Position numbers and translations under genes: made by a program. A DNA stretch of 64,000 bases from the NCBI RefSeq assembly GCF_036373705.1, contig NC_089863.1:800001-864000 (forward strand). The letters are read 5' to 3'. Positions 22,648-32,718 of the stretch are shown in pieces (position 1 is the stretch's first letter; each line of letters begins with the position of its first letter). The notes below the pieces were generated by a model. That model made no database searches, had not been told where the DNA came from, and saw only the letters and a program-made list of their open reading frames with translations. Source of the stretch: Amia ocellicauda. Lineage: Eukaryota; Chordata; Actinopteri; Amiiformes; Amiidae.

Positions 22648-25143
22648 CTACACCCACTCCCCCTGCAGCTCCCTCCATTCAACCTCTCTCTCCTCCCCCT
22701 CTCTCCTCCCGCTCCCCTGTTCCTCGTCTCGCAGGGCCAGGCTGTACCACACCCGTCCACCCCCTCCCTCGTTCCCTCTCTCCTCTAGCTCCTCGCTCGC
22801 CCAGCCCCACCTCTCCTCCCTCTCCCCTCTCCTCTGCCCTCTCTCCACCCTCACCTCCAGTGCGTTGGCATCCCTCGCTCCCTCCTGCTCTCTGTCGCCC
22901 CACTCCACACGGCAGCGCACCGCACAAACCCCCGGCCTCCCTCTGGAGCGGTACACCTGCATGCTCCCCTCCCTCCCTCCTCCCCTCTCTTCCTCCTCCT
23001 CTCCCAGCCCTGCCTCTCTCTCCTCCCTTATCACTACCCCCTCCACTGTGTTCCCGCTCTCTCTCCTTCCTCCCCCATCTCTTCTCTTTCGTCGCAGCTC
23101 CGTCACAAAGATCCTCACCTTCTCCTCCTCCCCCTCCTCTGCTCTCCTCCCCTTCTCCCTCAATGTCCTCCCCTTCACCTCTTCCCAGCTCCCTCTCCAG
23201 TTCCCCCTCTCCCTCCCTCTCTTCTCCCTCTCCCTCCTCTCCCTCTCCCAATCCCCCAGGCTCAGATGTGTCAGATATATAATCCTTTCTTTCCCCTCTC
23301 CTCCCTCCCTCTCACCTGGCCCCTGTTCTCTCCCTCCTCCTCCTCCTCCTCCCTCTCCCTCTCCCTCGCTCACTGCTGCTCCCTCTCTCTCTCTGCCTCC
23401 GGCTCCCCGTCCCTCTCCCTCTCCCTCACTCGCTCCCTCCCTCAGCACGAACAGCATGGATCGGAACACAGCCCCTTCCTCTCCCTCCCCGGGCCCACAG
23501 ACGCCTACCACCCCCCCCACCCCAGCTCCCTCTCTGCCCAGGAGGGCGAGGTGCTCCAGACGGACTCCCCCTGCCCCTCTGCTCCCTCTCCCTCCCTCTC
23601 CCTCCGCCTCCTCCTCCACCCCTCTCCGTGCCCGGCGCCGCCCGGCTCTCTGCCGCACACACAGGCGCCGCAGCCACAGCAGCTCCCCGACCGTGCTGAG
23701 GAAGAGGAGGAGGCAGAGGAGGAGGCTGGAGATGAAGATCCAGAAGCAGTAGACAGCCACGTGCCCCGCCCCCATGACCTCGGCCTTCTCGCCCCGGCTG
23801 AGGCCCAGATCTGAGATGGTGCAAGGGGGACGGGCTGCAGGAGGAGTGGGTCGAGTGGGAGTGGTGCTGGGCTCAGTGGGAGTGGTACTGGGGGTACTGG
23901 GGGCAGTGGGAGTGGTACTGGTACTGGGCTCAGTGGGAGTGGTGCTGGGGGTACTGGGGACAGTGGGAGTGGTGCTGGGGGTACTGGGGACAGTGGGAGT
24001 GGTGCTGGGGGTACTGGGGACAGTGGGAGTGGTGCTGGGGGTACTGGGGACAGTGGGAGTGGAGCTGGGGGTACTGGGGACAGTGGGAGTGGTGCTGGGG
24101 GTACTGGGGACAGTGGGAGTGGAGCTGGGGGTACTGGGCTCAGTGGGAGCGGTGCTGGGCTCAGTGGGAGCGGTAGAGGGTTCAGTGGTAGGGGGAGGAG
24201 GCTCAGAGGTAGCAGGGTAAGTTGTAGTGGAGAAATCCATGTTCCGTGACTTTGTGGTGAATTGAGCGGTGCTGGTGGTGTCGGGCAGGTCCGTGGGGTC
24301 TCCCTGCGGGGGGCACAGGATGTCCGGGTCCAGGTCGATGATGGCCCGGCCCTGCAGGTGTGGGGGGGTGGCGCAGGTGACGCTCTCTACGTTGGCCTCG
24401 ATATCTGTCTCCCCCGTCCTCAGGTACACGTTGTGTGACTGGTCATCCAGCCAGATCCGCAGGTATGAGGTCCGACAGGAGCAGCGCCACGGGTTGAGCG
24501 ACAGGTAGACGTAGGGGATCTCACCGGGCCCCGTGAAGAACTCGTCCGGCATGTCCTGGATCTGGTTCCCCTGGACTGCAAAGGTCTTGAGGCTGCGGGT
24601 GGACAGCCGGGACAGCAGTGTCGGGGGCAGCTGGCGGATCCGGTTGCGGGAGAGCTCCAGGACCTCCAGGCCCGCCAGGCCCGCGAACAGATCGGGGTCC
24701 AGGGTGTCGAGGCGGTTCCCCTGCAGGTAGAGCTCGGTGAGGCCCGGCGCGGGGCCGAGGCAGCCCGGGGGCAGCCGGTCCAGCTCGTTGTCTTTCAGGT
24801 GCAGCTTCCTCAGCGTCGCCAGAACCGGCCCCCTCGGCCCACCCCCGTCCCCCATCCCCGGCTTCCCCCAGCCCCGCAGCGTCGAGACCCGGTTGTGGGA
24901 GAGATCCAGCTCAAACAGAGCCTGGAAGACCGTGTACCAGGTCCAGTCCAGGGCATTGATCTGGTTGCGGGCCAGAACCAGCACCTGGTCGCTGTGGTTG
25001 AGGCCGGCGGGCAGCGCGCTCAGGCCCAGCCCCTCACAGCTGGTGCGCGGCTTGTGGTCCGGGTCCCGGTCTCGAAGGCAAGCACTGTCCTGCGCCCCAC
25101 AGTCCTGAGGGAGGGGGAGGAGGAGGAGGAGGAGCAGCCTCAT
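22648..25143 (-). CDS. gp1ba: Platelet glycoprotein Ib alpha chain, single coding exon
   Basis: 831 codons in one exon; mammalian GP1BA is also intronless in its coding part. Order: signal peptide (about 1-17), LRR N-cap cysteines (15, 22, 36), leucine-rich repeats (about 45-215; LTELYLQGNRLDTL, LEVLELSRNRIRQL), LRR C-cap (NPWRCSC at 217-223, further Cys257 and Cys277), Pro/Ser/Thr-rich stalk with a 10-residue VNTR (about 300-440), one membrane span (about 459-482), then a cytoplasmic tail of about 350 residues. GPIb alpha, with GPIb beta, GPIX and GPV, binds von Willebrand factor on thrombocytes. The LRR C-cap phrase WLDDQSHNVYLRTG matches the GP1BA block. The tail is three times the mammalian length and rich in Glu, Arg and Gly. 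An acceptor at about 25173 (ctctcaag) implies an upstream noncoding exon. Part is duplicated at 30274-30760. Confidence 0.9.
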   Translation of the reverse strand: MRLLLLLLLPLPQDCGAQDSACLRDRDPDHKPRTSCEGLGLSALPAGLNHSDQVLVLARNQINALDWTWYTVFQALFELDLSHNRVSTLRGWGKPGMGDGGGPRGPVLATLRKLHLKDNELDRLPPGCLGPAPGLTELYLQGNRLDTLDPDLFAGLAGLEVLELSRNRIRQLPPTLLSRLSTRSLKTFAVQGNQIQDMPDEFFTGPGEIPYVYLSLNPWRCSCRTSYLRIWLDDQSHNVYLRTGETDIEANVESVTCATPPHLQGRAIIDLDPDILCPPQGDPTDLPDTTSTAQFTTKSRNMDFSTTTYPATSEPPPPTTEPSTAPTEPSTAPTEPSTPSSTPTVPSTPSTTPTVPSTPSSTPTVPSTPSTTPTVPSTPSTTPTVPSTPSTTPTVPSTPSTTPTEPSTSTTPTAPSTPSTTPTEPSTTPTRPTPPAARPPCTISDLGLSRGEKAEVMGAGHVAVYCFWIFISSLLLCLLLFLSTVGELLWLRRLCVRQRAGRRRARRGVEEEAEGEGGRGSRGAGGVRLEHLALLGREGAGVGGVVGVCGPGEGEEGAVFRSMLFVLREGASEGEGEGRGAGGREREGAAVSEGEGEGGGGGGGREQGPGEREGGEGKERIIYLTHLSLGDWERERREREKRGRERGNWRGSWEEVKGRTLREKGRRAEEGEEEKVRIFVTELRRKRRDGGGRRESGNTVEGVVIREEREAGLGEEEEERGGGREGSMQVYRSRGRPGVCAVRCRVEWGDREQEGARDANALEVRVERGQRRGEREERWGWASEELEERGNEGGGGRVWYSLALRDEEQGSGRREGEEREVEWRELQGEWV
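23870..24180. repeat. gp1ba: 30-bp VNTR coding the gp1ba mucin-like stalk
   Basis: About ten in-frame 30-bp units (plus strand GGTGCTGGGGGTACTGGG plus GACAGTGGGAGT) that encode the decapeptide TVPSTPSTTP on the minus strand. The unit is a multiple of three, so copy number can change without breaking the frame. Human GP1BA has a comparable but different 13-residue VNTR in the same place. Confidence 0.92.
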
Positions 25144-25667
25144 CCCGACACCCGAGTCTCACTGAGCCTTGAGAGAGAGAGAGAGGAATAAGAAGAGGGG
25201 GAGGGGGAGAGGGAGAGGAGGGTAAGAGGGAGGGAGAGGAGGGTAAGAGGGAGGGAGGGAGGAAGGGGAGAGGGAGGTAGAGAAACGGATGGAGAGAGGG
25301 AGAGGAGGGTAAGAGGGAGGGAGGAAGGGGAGAGGGAGGTAGAGAAACGGATGGAGAGAGGGAGAGGGAGTGAGAAAGGACAGAAGTGAAGAATAAACAC
25401 TGCATGGAAAATATTGCAAACCATTTCAGAACCTGAAGTTTACAAAGATTTGCAAGGAAATTGTAAACAAATTGTAATATTTACATTTACATACAGATTA
25501 CAATACTGATATTTTTGGAAAACAGGTGTTTGCAATCAAACAAGGAACTGAATATAAACCTTTACAGGCTTATAAACTTAAGCAATGTGTAAACTTGCCA
25601 CTATGTGTACAACCCTAAGTAAACCGTGTGTGAAAGGATGGTTTACATGTGCTTTACTGTGTTCATA

Positions 25668-26487
25668 TACAGACGGGTGAATGGAATGGAAAAACCAACA
25701 TAAAGTGTCTCAGAAAGGTGTTGGGCAGCACGAGCCCCAGAACAGCTTCAATGCTCTTGGCACAGATTCTACGAGTCTCTGGACTCTACTGGAGGGATGG
25801 AACACCATTCTTCCAAAAGATATTCCCTCATTTGGGGTTTTGATGATGGTGGTCGAGAATCTCCCATAGGTGTTCAATTGGTTTGAGATCTGGTGACTGT
25901 GAAGGCCATAGCATATGATTCACATCATCTTCATATTCATCACACCATTCAGTGACCCTCGTGTCTTGTGGATGAGGCATTGTCATCCTGGAAGAGACCA
26001 CTCCCATCAGGAGAGAAATGTGTCACCATAGGATAAAGGTGATCACTCAGAATAACTGTAATGATGTGCAGTGACCCTTCCCTCTTAGGGGACAAGTGGA
26101 CCAAAACCATGCCAGTAAAATGCCCCCCACAGCACAACAGAGCCCCCGGACCCCCTCACTGTAGGGTCCAGCAGTCAGGCCTGTCCCGATCTCTTGGTGT
26201 CCCACACATGCACTCGCCCACTTGTCCAGAACACGAGCCAGTTGAGCGTCTGTGACTGAAGCTCCTGCCATTCGTGCCCCAATAATGCCCCCTCTTTCAC
26301 AGTCACTTAGATCCTTTCCTCTCGCCATCTGGATCCAAAATCGAGGTCAACTGGGTTGCTCAGCATTGCTATACATGCCACAGAGCATGATCGGATGTTA
26401 ATTGCTTAATCATGCAGTACACCTGTTTGGAGGCATCTCCTCCACTCATTTATTCAGGTTTTTCCTTTAGTTTGTCACCCTTCTGTA
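25668..26487 (-). mobile_element. Degenerate Tc1-like element (copy A of the duplication)
   Basis: Ends TACAGACGGGTGA and TCACCCTTCTGTA form damaged inverted repeats. The minus strand reads MARGKDLSDCERGGIIGARM, the usual start of one fish Tc1 transposase family, followed by frame breaks and an internal deletion that removes most of the catalytic core. Its counterpart is 31165-32053. Confidence 0.85.
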
Positions 26488-27047
26488 TGTTGTAAACACA
26501 TTTCATGCAGTGAAAAGATCACACAAAAGAGGCACATAAAAGAACAGAAAGAAAGGAAGCAAGATGCGTGTAAACGAAAGCCTACCCTGGGACAGGTCAG
26601 TGCTGCAGCCTCGCCCGTGTCCGTCTGTCCAGAGGAGTCCGGTCGTCTCTCTGGCTGAGGCAGTTGTGTCTCTGTGTCTGTGTCTGTTTGTCTGTGTGTT
26701 GCTGTCTCTCTGTGTCTCTCACTGTCTGTCTATGTGTGTGTTAGCTCTGCACTGTCTGAACTGCTATCCACTAGTGCTGCGTATAGGCGTGTGAGAGAGT
26801 GTGTGTATGTGTGTGGGGGGGTCCTTATTATAACTACAGATCCTCATATATGTCTATTTATTCTGCTCTTCGTGGAAACAATGATCTGTGTTCCAGGAAG
26901 GCGGTGTCCCTCTCTGGCATCATCCCTCTTATCTGCAGGAAGAGACGCTTCTGCCCCCAGTTTATCTCCTGCTTTGTGGTCGAAGTTGTCAAACAACACA
27001 AATACCAGTGAAGTGATGAGTCACATGAACCCACAGCTCCCAGTCCC

Positions 27048-27290
27048 ACAGAGACACAGTCCAGTCCAGCAGGGTCTCAGCCCTGGTCCTGAGAGACACA
27101 GTCCAGTCCAGCAGGGTCTCAACCCTGGTCCTGAGAGACACAGTCCAGTCCAGCAGGGTCTCAGCCCTGGTCCTGAGAGACACAGTCCAGTCCAGCAGGG
27201 TCTCGGCCCTGGTCCTGAGAGACACAGTCCTGTCCAGCAGGGTCTAGGCCCTGGTCCTGAGAGACATAGTCCAGTCCAGCAGGGTCTCCA
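27048..27290. repeat. 42-bp minisatellite, copy A
   Basis: About six units of AGACACAGTCCAGTCCAGCAGGGTCTCAGCCCTGGTCCTGAG type (read in two pieces: AGACACAGTCCAGTCCAG and GGTCTCAGCCCTGGTCCT). It is the reverse complement of the kcnab3 intron array at 6829-7172. Confidence 0.9.
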
Positions 27291-28224
27291 GTCCCTCCTC
27301 TACCTCTCAATGTCTGAGACCTCCCCCTAGTGCAGGGGAAGTGTGAGAGAGATTGTGCTCACCGCAGTACAGCCTCACCCTCCCTTCCTCAGCACAGCAC
27401 AGCACAGCAGCACAACTCCAGTGAAGTGCACAGCCTTCTGGGGGGGGCAGGGGCTCAAACCAAAAATGACGGTCCAATCGGGGTTGCGGTCCGCGGAGGC
27501 TGACAAGGTGCGATGACCAGTAAGGCCCTTCAGGGAGAAAAGGGCACCACAGCACAGCATGCACCTCACGCCAGACTAGGGTGGTCTTAGAAGGTTCGAA
27601 GGTTCGGTCAGTCTCCAGACCTTCAGAGGTCCGTCAGGTGACAATTGCATTGATTTCTGTCCTCTTGTTGATAGAAATGGACAGAGCTTGAATACTGTAG
27701 CGCCACCGCACCCAATAAAGGGTTAATGGGGTGAGGGCGGTGTGGGGAGGAGCGCAGGAGAGGGGTAACAGGTGAAGCAGGCAGGAGAGCGAGTCAGTGA
27801 GTGAGTTCAGTGCTGAGACCTGTGTGCGCTGCACTCATAATACACACAACCATGTGTTGCTGCACCGCAGTGATGATCAAACACATTTCTCCTGAAAGAG
27901 CACTATGCCCATGTCTGTGTACCACTCTGCATTATTCTGCTTTGTTATTTTTTAACAGCGATCTTCACAGCAAAGTGTTGTAATGCAAACGTAAAACAAA
28001 ACACAAGTGTCGAAAAACATCTGCTGTTTGGAAAATTTTGCCCAGAAACCTGAATGTAAAAAGCTGAAAACTGTTGTCACGGAGGAGCAATCAATCTCCG
28101 GGATCATTTAACCAGCGAGTTTATATTATGCATTATGTGTTTGGCTTAATGGGTCAATTGCATACAACTGAAAGCAGCCAAGTGGAGATGATCCCGTGTT
28201 TAGTGTGCAGCTCCGTTCATTGCA

Positions 28225-28231
28225 ATTGACC

Positions 28232-28285
<54 letters not shown>
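28225..28285. repeat. ATT trinucleotide microsatellite
   Basis: About 18 uninterrupted ATT units. The matching site in copy B (33854-33885) is shorter and interrupted, and a related site at 38992-39029 has AAT units. Confidence 0.9.
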
Positions 28286-28289
<4 letters not shown>

Positions 28290-28394
28290 GGGAAAATAGC
28301 CTATATAATGTTGACACAAACTCTGAACTGTAGAAGAGTTTCTGTATTATAGTTAAGACAAATTATAAGGTTTCTGTGTTCCAGTGTCAAATCC

Positions 28395-28832
28395 GTTGTC
28401 ATTTAGGAGTCTGCACATATAGGGAGTTGGAGATCTCTGTCTGACATCTCGGGATGGCCAGTTTGTTTGAGGTCCTGTAAGCTCCCCCTGAGCGGAGCTT
28501 TAGCAGCTTTCTGGCAAAGTCCCGGCGCAACTGAGTGCGTCTCTCTGACAGGGTGCACAATGTAAAGGTGTGGAGTGCCTCTAGATACCCTGAGTACCTC
28601 TGGCCAAGTATGATTTTACAGGCTCGTAAAGGCATGGGGCGCACATAGCCTGTGTAAATAGAGATCAGTTCTGTCTCTCGGACACCTCATTTCAGAGCAA
28701 AAAGCTTCCTGTTGGCTGAGGTCAGCGTGTGATCCACCTCATTGTCCTGGATGGTCACCCCCAGGACTGTGACTGTATTACAGACTTCCACAATGTTCTG
28801 GTCGGTGGAGAGAGTCGGCAGGACAGGTGGGT
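28395..28832 (-). mobile_element. LINE RT relic, copy A
   Basis: Minus-strand reading has CKIILGQRYSGYLEALHTF and LSERRTQLRRDFARKLL, blocks of a non-LTR RT C terminus. It is shorter than the copy at 34258-35030. A CR1-like 3' end (28850-29060) follows directly. Confidence 0.7.
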
Positions 28833-28849
28833 GCCTCATGCTGGTGACG

Positions 28850-29060
28850 TGGATTCAAGACAGAAAACAGGAGACACTTCTTCACACAGAGAGGCGTCAC
28901 AATCTGAACAAACTCCCAGCGATGTGGCTGAAGAGACAATTTGGGAACATTCAAAAACAGACGGGATAGGATCCTTGGATCACTTAGTTGTTAATGGACA
29001 CCAAACGAGCACGATGGGGCGAATGGCCTCCTCTCGATTGACACTTATGTTCTACGGGAG
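28850..29060 (+). mobile_element. CR1-like LINE 3' end fragment
   Basis: Matches the 3' part of the element at 47515-47720: AAGACAGAAAACAGGAGA near the start and CACCAAACGAGCACGATGGG near the end. It is present only in copy A of the duplication, so it probably inserted after that event or was lost from copy B. Confidence 0.75.
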
Positions 29061-30273
29061 TGACGGTGTGAAGCCGGTCCTTCACAGGGACTGAGCCCAG
29101 GCGCTGTGACAGGAGCTGCTGGGATGCGGGAGGATCCCTGTGTGACGTGAGCAGCAGCTGCTGGCAACACAACGTGACCTGTGCTTTGGGAGTCGAAGAG
29201 GGATGAACGACGGTCGAACGTGTATTAAAATTAAAGTATAAGAATTAATTGTTTTTTAACCATAATTTGCGGTGCTCTGACTTTTTGACTGTAAAATAAG
29301 GAACTTATTGTTACATGAAGTGAAAATTAAATACATTTCTCCACAGTACTGGGGAGAAGAATAAACAAAAATCTAAGGCAACTGCTGACACTTATACATC
29401 TTTATTACCTAATGCATATTATGGTTTATGACTTTGGGAGATGTTGTTTGGTTACTTTCTTTGTTATTCTGATTTGGTCTGATTAAAGGTAAAGACTTTT
29501 TAAACAAGAAGATTAAAAATGGGTAAATACTACCGACGTCCGTACACAGGTAAGCAAGACACGTCAATACTTGTGGCAAGTGTGGTAATACAGTAGTGAC
29601 TTCTACCAATGAGTTCACCTCATACAAGGTTAACAGATGTACCAACTACTGTTGAAAATGTATTCAATGCTGAATTAATGGAAGAAGCCCCACAAAAGTG
29701 TGTGTGATGGGGTGGCCAAGAAAGGAGGCTCAGAGACAGAACCACAAGTAACAAAACAACACTTTTATTGAAGAAACACAAAGTAAACTGGCATAAAGGC
29801 CAAAACAAAAGTGAACATAATAAACTACACACAGGATGGAAACAGTCTTCACTGTGCTGTAACAAAACAACACACACAGCTGTTATGAATGGTATTGGGG
29901 AGTTATATCAAATATAAAGCTTGGGTATGAACTGCTGATATGTTTGAACATTAGACCAGATTTTGCAAGGTCCTGTGAGGTCCTGCGCACTTCATACTGC
30001 ATATTTAACGTGCATTTGATATTGACTGTGTTCAGTTAAACGCCTGCTCTTTTGAATATAGGAGTGGTAGGTGTGGGTCTTGTCATAAGTAAAGTTTGGA
30101 TCCAGTTAGTTAGTAGAGTAAACCACCTTCACCGCATTAAACATTAAGTGCAATTAACCTTGGTTACAATAGGGATTAACTAGGAAATTATGCTTTATAT
30201 TCATTTTAAACATCCAATCCTTTGTGTACCAGTCTGAGTGGTGCCAATCTAGTCATTTATACAGTTTGGGGAC
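29061..30273. other. Unique spacer between the two segmental copies
   Basis: No coding sequence recognised. AT-rich; the part around 29700-29880 has an antisense polyadenylation-like TTTATT (29764) and may be an old retroposed 3' end. Confidence 0.5.
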
Positions 30274-30757
30274 CTCCAGGACCTCCAGGCCCGCCAGGCC
30301 CGCGAACAGCTCGGGGTCCAGGGGGGTCGAGGCTGTTCCCCTGCAGGTAGAGCTCGGTGAGGCCCGGCGCGGGGCCGAGGCAGCCTGGGGGCAGCCGTTC
30401 CAGCTAGTTGTCTTTCAGGTGCAGCTTCCTCAGCGTCACCAGAACCGCCCCCCTCGGCCCACCCCCGTCCCCCATCCCCGGCTTCCCCGGCTTCCCCCAG
30501 CCCCGCAGCGTCGAGACCCGGTTGTGGGAGAGATCCAGCTCAAACAGAGCCTGGAAGACCGTGTACCAGGTCCAGTCCAGGGTGTCGATCTGGTTGCGGG
30601 CCAGAACCAGCACCTGGTCGCTGTGGTTGAGGCCGGCGGGCAGCGCGCTCAGGCCCAGCCCCTCACAGCTGGTGCGCGGCTTGTGGTCCGGGTCCCGGTC
30701 TCGAAGGCAAGCACTGTCCTGCGCCCCACAGTCCTGAGGGAGGGGGAGGAGCCTCAT
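30274..30757 (-). pseudogene. Truncated gp1ba duplicate
   Basis: On the minus strand it begins MRLLPLPQDCGAQDSACL (a shorter Leu run than the parent) and follows gp1ba through the first LRRs to LRKLHLKDN. There a G-to-T change turns GAG into TAG (30404-30406). A short region beyond still matches the parent out of frame and homology stops at about 30274, where the duplication breakpoint lies. It lacks the rest of the LRRs, stalk, membrane span and tail, so it cannot make a GPIb alpha chain. A short secreted LRR-capped peptide is conceivable but unlikely. Confidence 0.88.
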
Positions 30758-31164
30758 CCTGACACCTGAGTCTCACTGAGCCTTGAGAGAGAGAAAGAAA
30801 GAGGAATAGGAAAGAGGAGAGGAGAGGAGGGGAGGGTAAGAGGGAGGGATGGGGAGAGGGAGAGGGAGAGGGAGGGAGAAAGGACAGAAGTGAGGAATAA
30901 ACACTGCATGGAAAATATTTTAACTGAAGTTGACAAAGATTTGCATTTTTTTTAACAAATTGTAATATTTACATTTACATACAGTTTACAATACTGATAT
31001 TTTTGGAAAACAGGTGTTTGCAAACAAACAGTGAACTAAATATAAACCTTTACGGACTGACAAACTTAAGCAATGTGTAAACTTGCGTAACTTGCCACTA
31101 TGTGTACAACCCTAAGTAAACCGTGTGTGAAAGGATGGTTTACATGTGCTTTACTGTGTTCATA

Positions 31165-32053
31165 TACAGACGGGTGACAAATTAAAGGAAAAACCCACAT
31201 AAAGTGTCTCAGTGACGTGTCGGGCACCACGAGCCCCAGAACAGCTTCAATGCTCTTGGCACAGATTCTAGAGTCTCTGGACTCTACTGGAGGGATGAAC
31301 ACCATTCTTCCAAAGATATTCCTTCATTTGGGGTTTTGATGATGGTGGTGTAGAGCGCTGTCTAACATGCTGATCCAGAATCTCCCATAGGTGTTCAATT
31401 GTGTTGAGATCTGGTGACTGAAGGCCATAGCATATGATTCACATCATCTTCATACTCATCACACCATTCTGTGACCCTCGTGCCCTGTGGATGGGGCATT
31501 GTCATCCTAGAAGAGACACTCCCATCAGGAGAGAAATGTGTCACCATAGGATAAAGGTGATCACTCAGAATAACTGTCATGATTTGCAGTGACCCTTCCC
31601 TCTAAGGGGACAAGTGGACCAAAACCATGCCAGTAAAATGCCCCCCACAGCACAACAGAGCCCCCGGACCCCCTCACTGTAGGGGTCCAGCAGTCAGCCA
31701 GGGATGACTCATCTGACCAAATGTCTTTCCCATAGATCTTAGTGCAGATGTAACTGTAGTCACTGTTCCTATTGAAACACGAGTCAGTTGAGCGTCTGTG
31801 TGACTGAAGCTCCGGCCATTCGTGCCCCAATAATGACGCCTCTTTCACAGTCACTTAGATCCTCTCCTCTTGCCATCTTGATCAAAAATCGAGGTCAACT
31901 GGGCTGCTCAGCATTTGTATACATGCACAGAGCATGATCGGATGTTAATTGCTTAATTGTATCATGCAGTACACCTGTTTGGAGGCATCTGCATTCATTA
32001 TGTTCCTCCATTCATTTATTCAGGTTTTTCCTTTAATTTGTCACCCGTCTGTA
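31165..32053 (-). mobile_element. Degenerate Tc1-like element (copy B of the duplication)
   Basis: Better preserved inverted ends (TACAGACGGGTGACAAAT and ATTTGTCACCCGTCTGTA). The transposase reading is frameshifted and much of it is missing; one open piece spans 31561-31854. Both copies share the same internal deletion style, consistent with duplication after insertion. Confidence 0.87.
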
Positions 32054-32594
32054 TGTTGTAAACACACTTCATGCAGTGAAAAGGTCAAACAAAAGATGCA
32101 CTTAAAAGAACAGAGAGAAAGGAAGGAAGACAGGTGTAAATGAACGCCTAACCTGGGTCAGTGCTGCGGCCTCGCCCGTGTCCGTCTGTCCAGAGGAGTC
32201 CGGTCGTCTCTCTGGCAGTTGTGTCTCTGTATCTCTCTCTGTCTGTCTGTGTGTGTGTTAGCTCTGCACTGTCTGAACTGCTACCCACTAGTGCTGCGTA
32301 CAGGCGTGTGAGAGAGGGAGTGTATGTGTGTGTGTGTGTTTGGGTGTGTGTGTGTGTGTGTGTGTGTGTTTGGGGGTTCCTTATTATAACTACAGATCTT
32401 CATATATGTCTATTTATCCTGCTTTCATGGGAACAATGATCTGTGTTCCAGGAAAGCGGCGTCCCTCTCTGCCCCCTCCCTCTTATCTGCAGGAAGAGAC
32501 GCTTCTGCCCCCAGTTTATCTCCTGCTATGAAGTTGAAGTTGTCAAACTTAAAAACCAGAGAAGTAATGCAGCACCCAGTCACAGAGACCCTTG

Positions 32595-32718
32595 GTCCTG
32601 AGAGACACAGTCCAGTCCAGCGGGGTCTCAGCCCTGGTCCTGAGAGACACAGTCCAGTCCAGCGGGGTCTCAGCCCTGGTCCTGAGAGACACAGTCCAGT
32701 CCAGCAGGGTCTCAGTCC
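32595..32718. repeat. 42-bp minisatellite, copy B
   Basis: Three units of the same 42-bp repeat as at 27048-27290, in the second segmental copy. The copy-number difference shows change after the duplication. Confidence 0.9.

Larger units (their letters stand above)
24655..28832. repeat. Segmental duplication, copy A
   Basis: This block, from the middle of the gp1ba LRR region through its 5' flank, a degenerate Tc1, the 42-bp minisatellite and a LINE relic, matches about 30274-34743 in the same order and orientation. The left homology edge is CTCCAGGACCTCC. Right-edge homology ends in a LINE RT relic (GGCAGGACAGGTGGGTG). Confidence 0.88.

Noticed and set aside
22527-23814. Plus-strand Ser/Pro/Leu-rich ORFs of 180-295 codons
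   Set aside because: Shadows of the gp1ba tail on the opposite strand, made by the pyrimidine-rich composition.
27634-27834. Minus-strand ORF conserved in both segmental copies (also 33034-33249)
   Set aside because: Conservation is explained by the segmental duplication; no domain, and flanking sequence is equally conserved.
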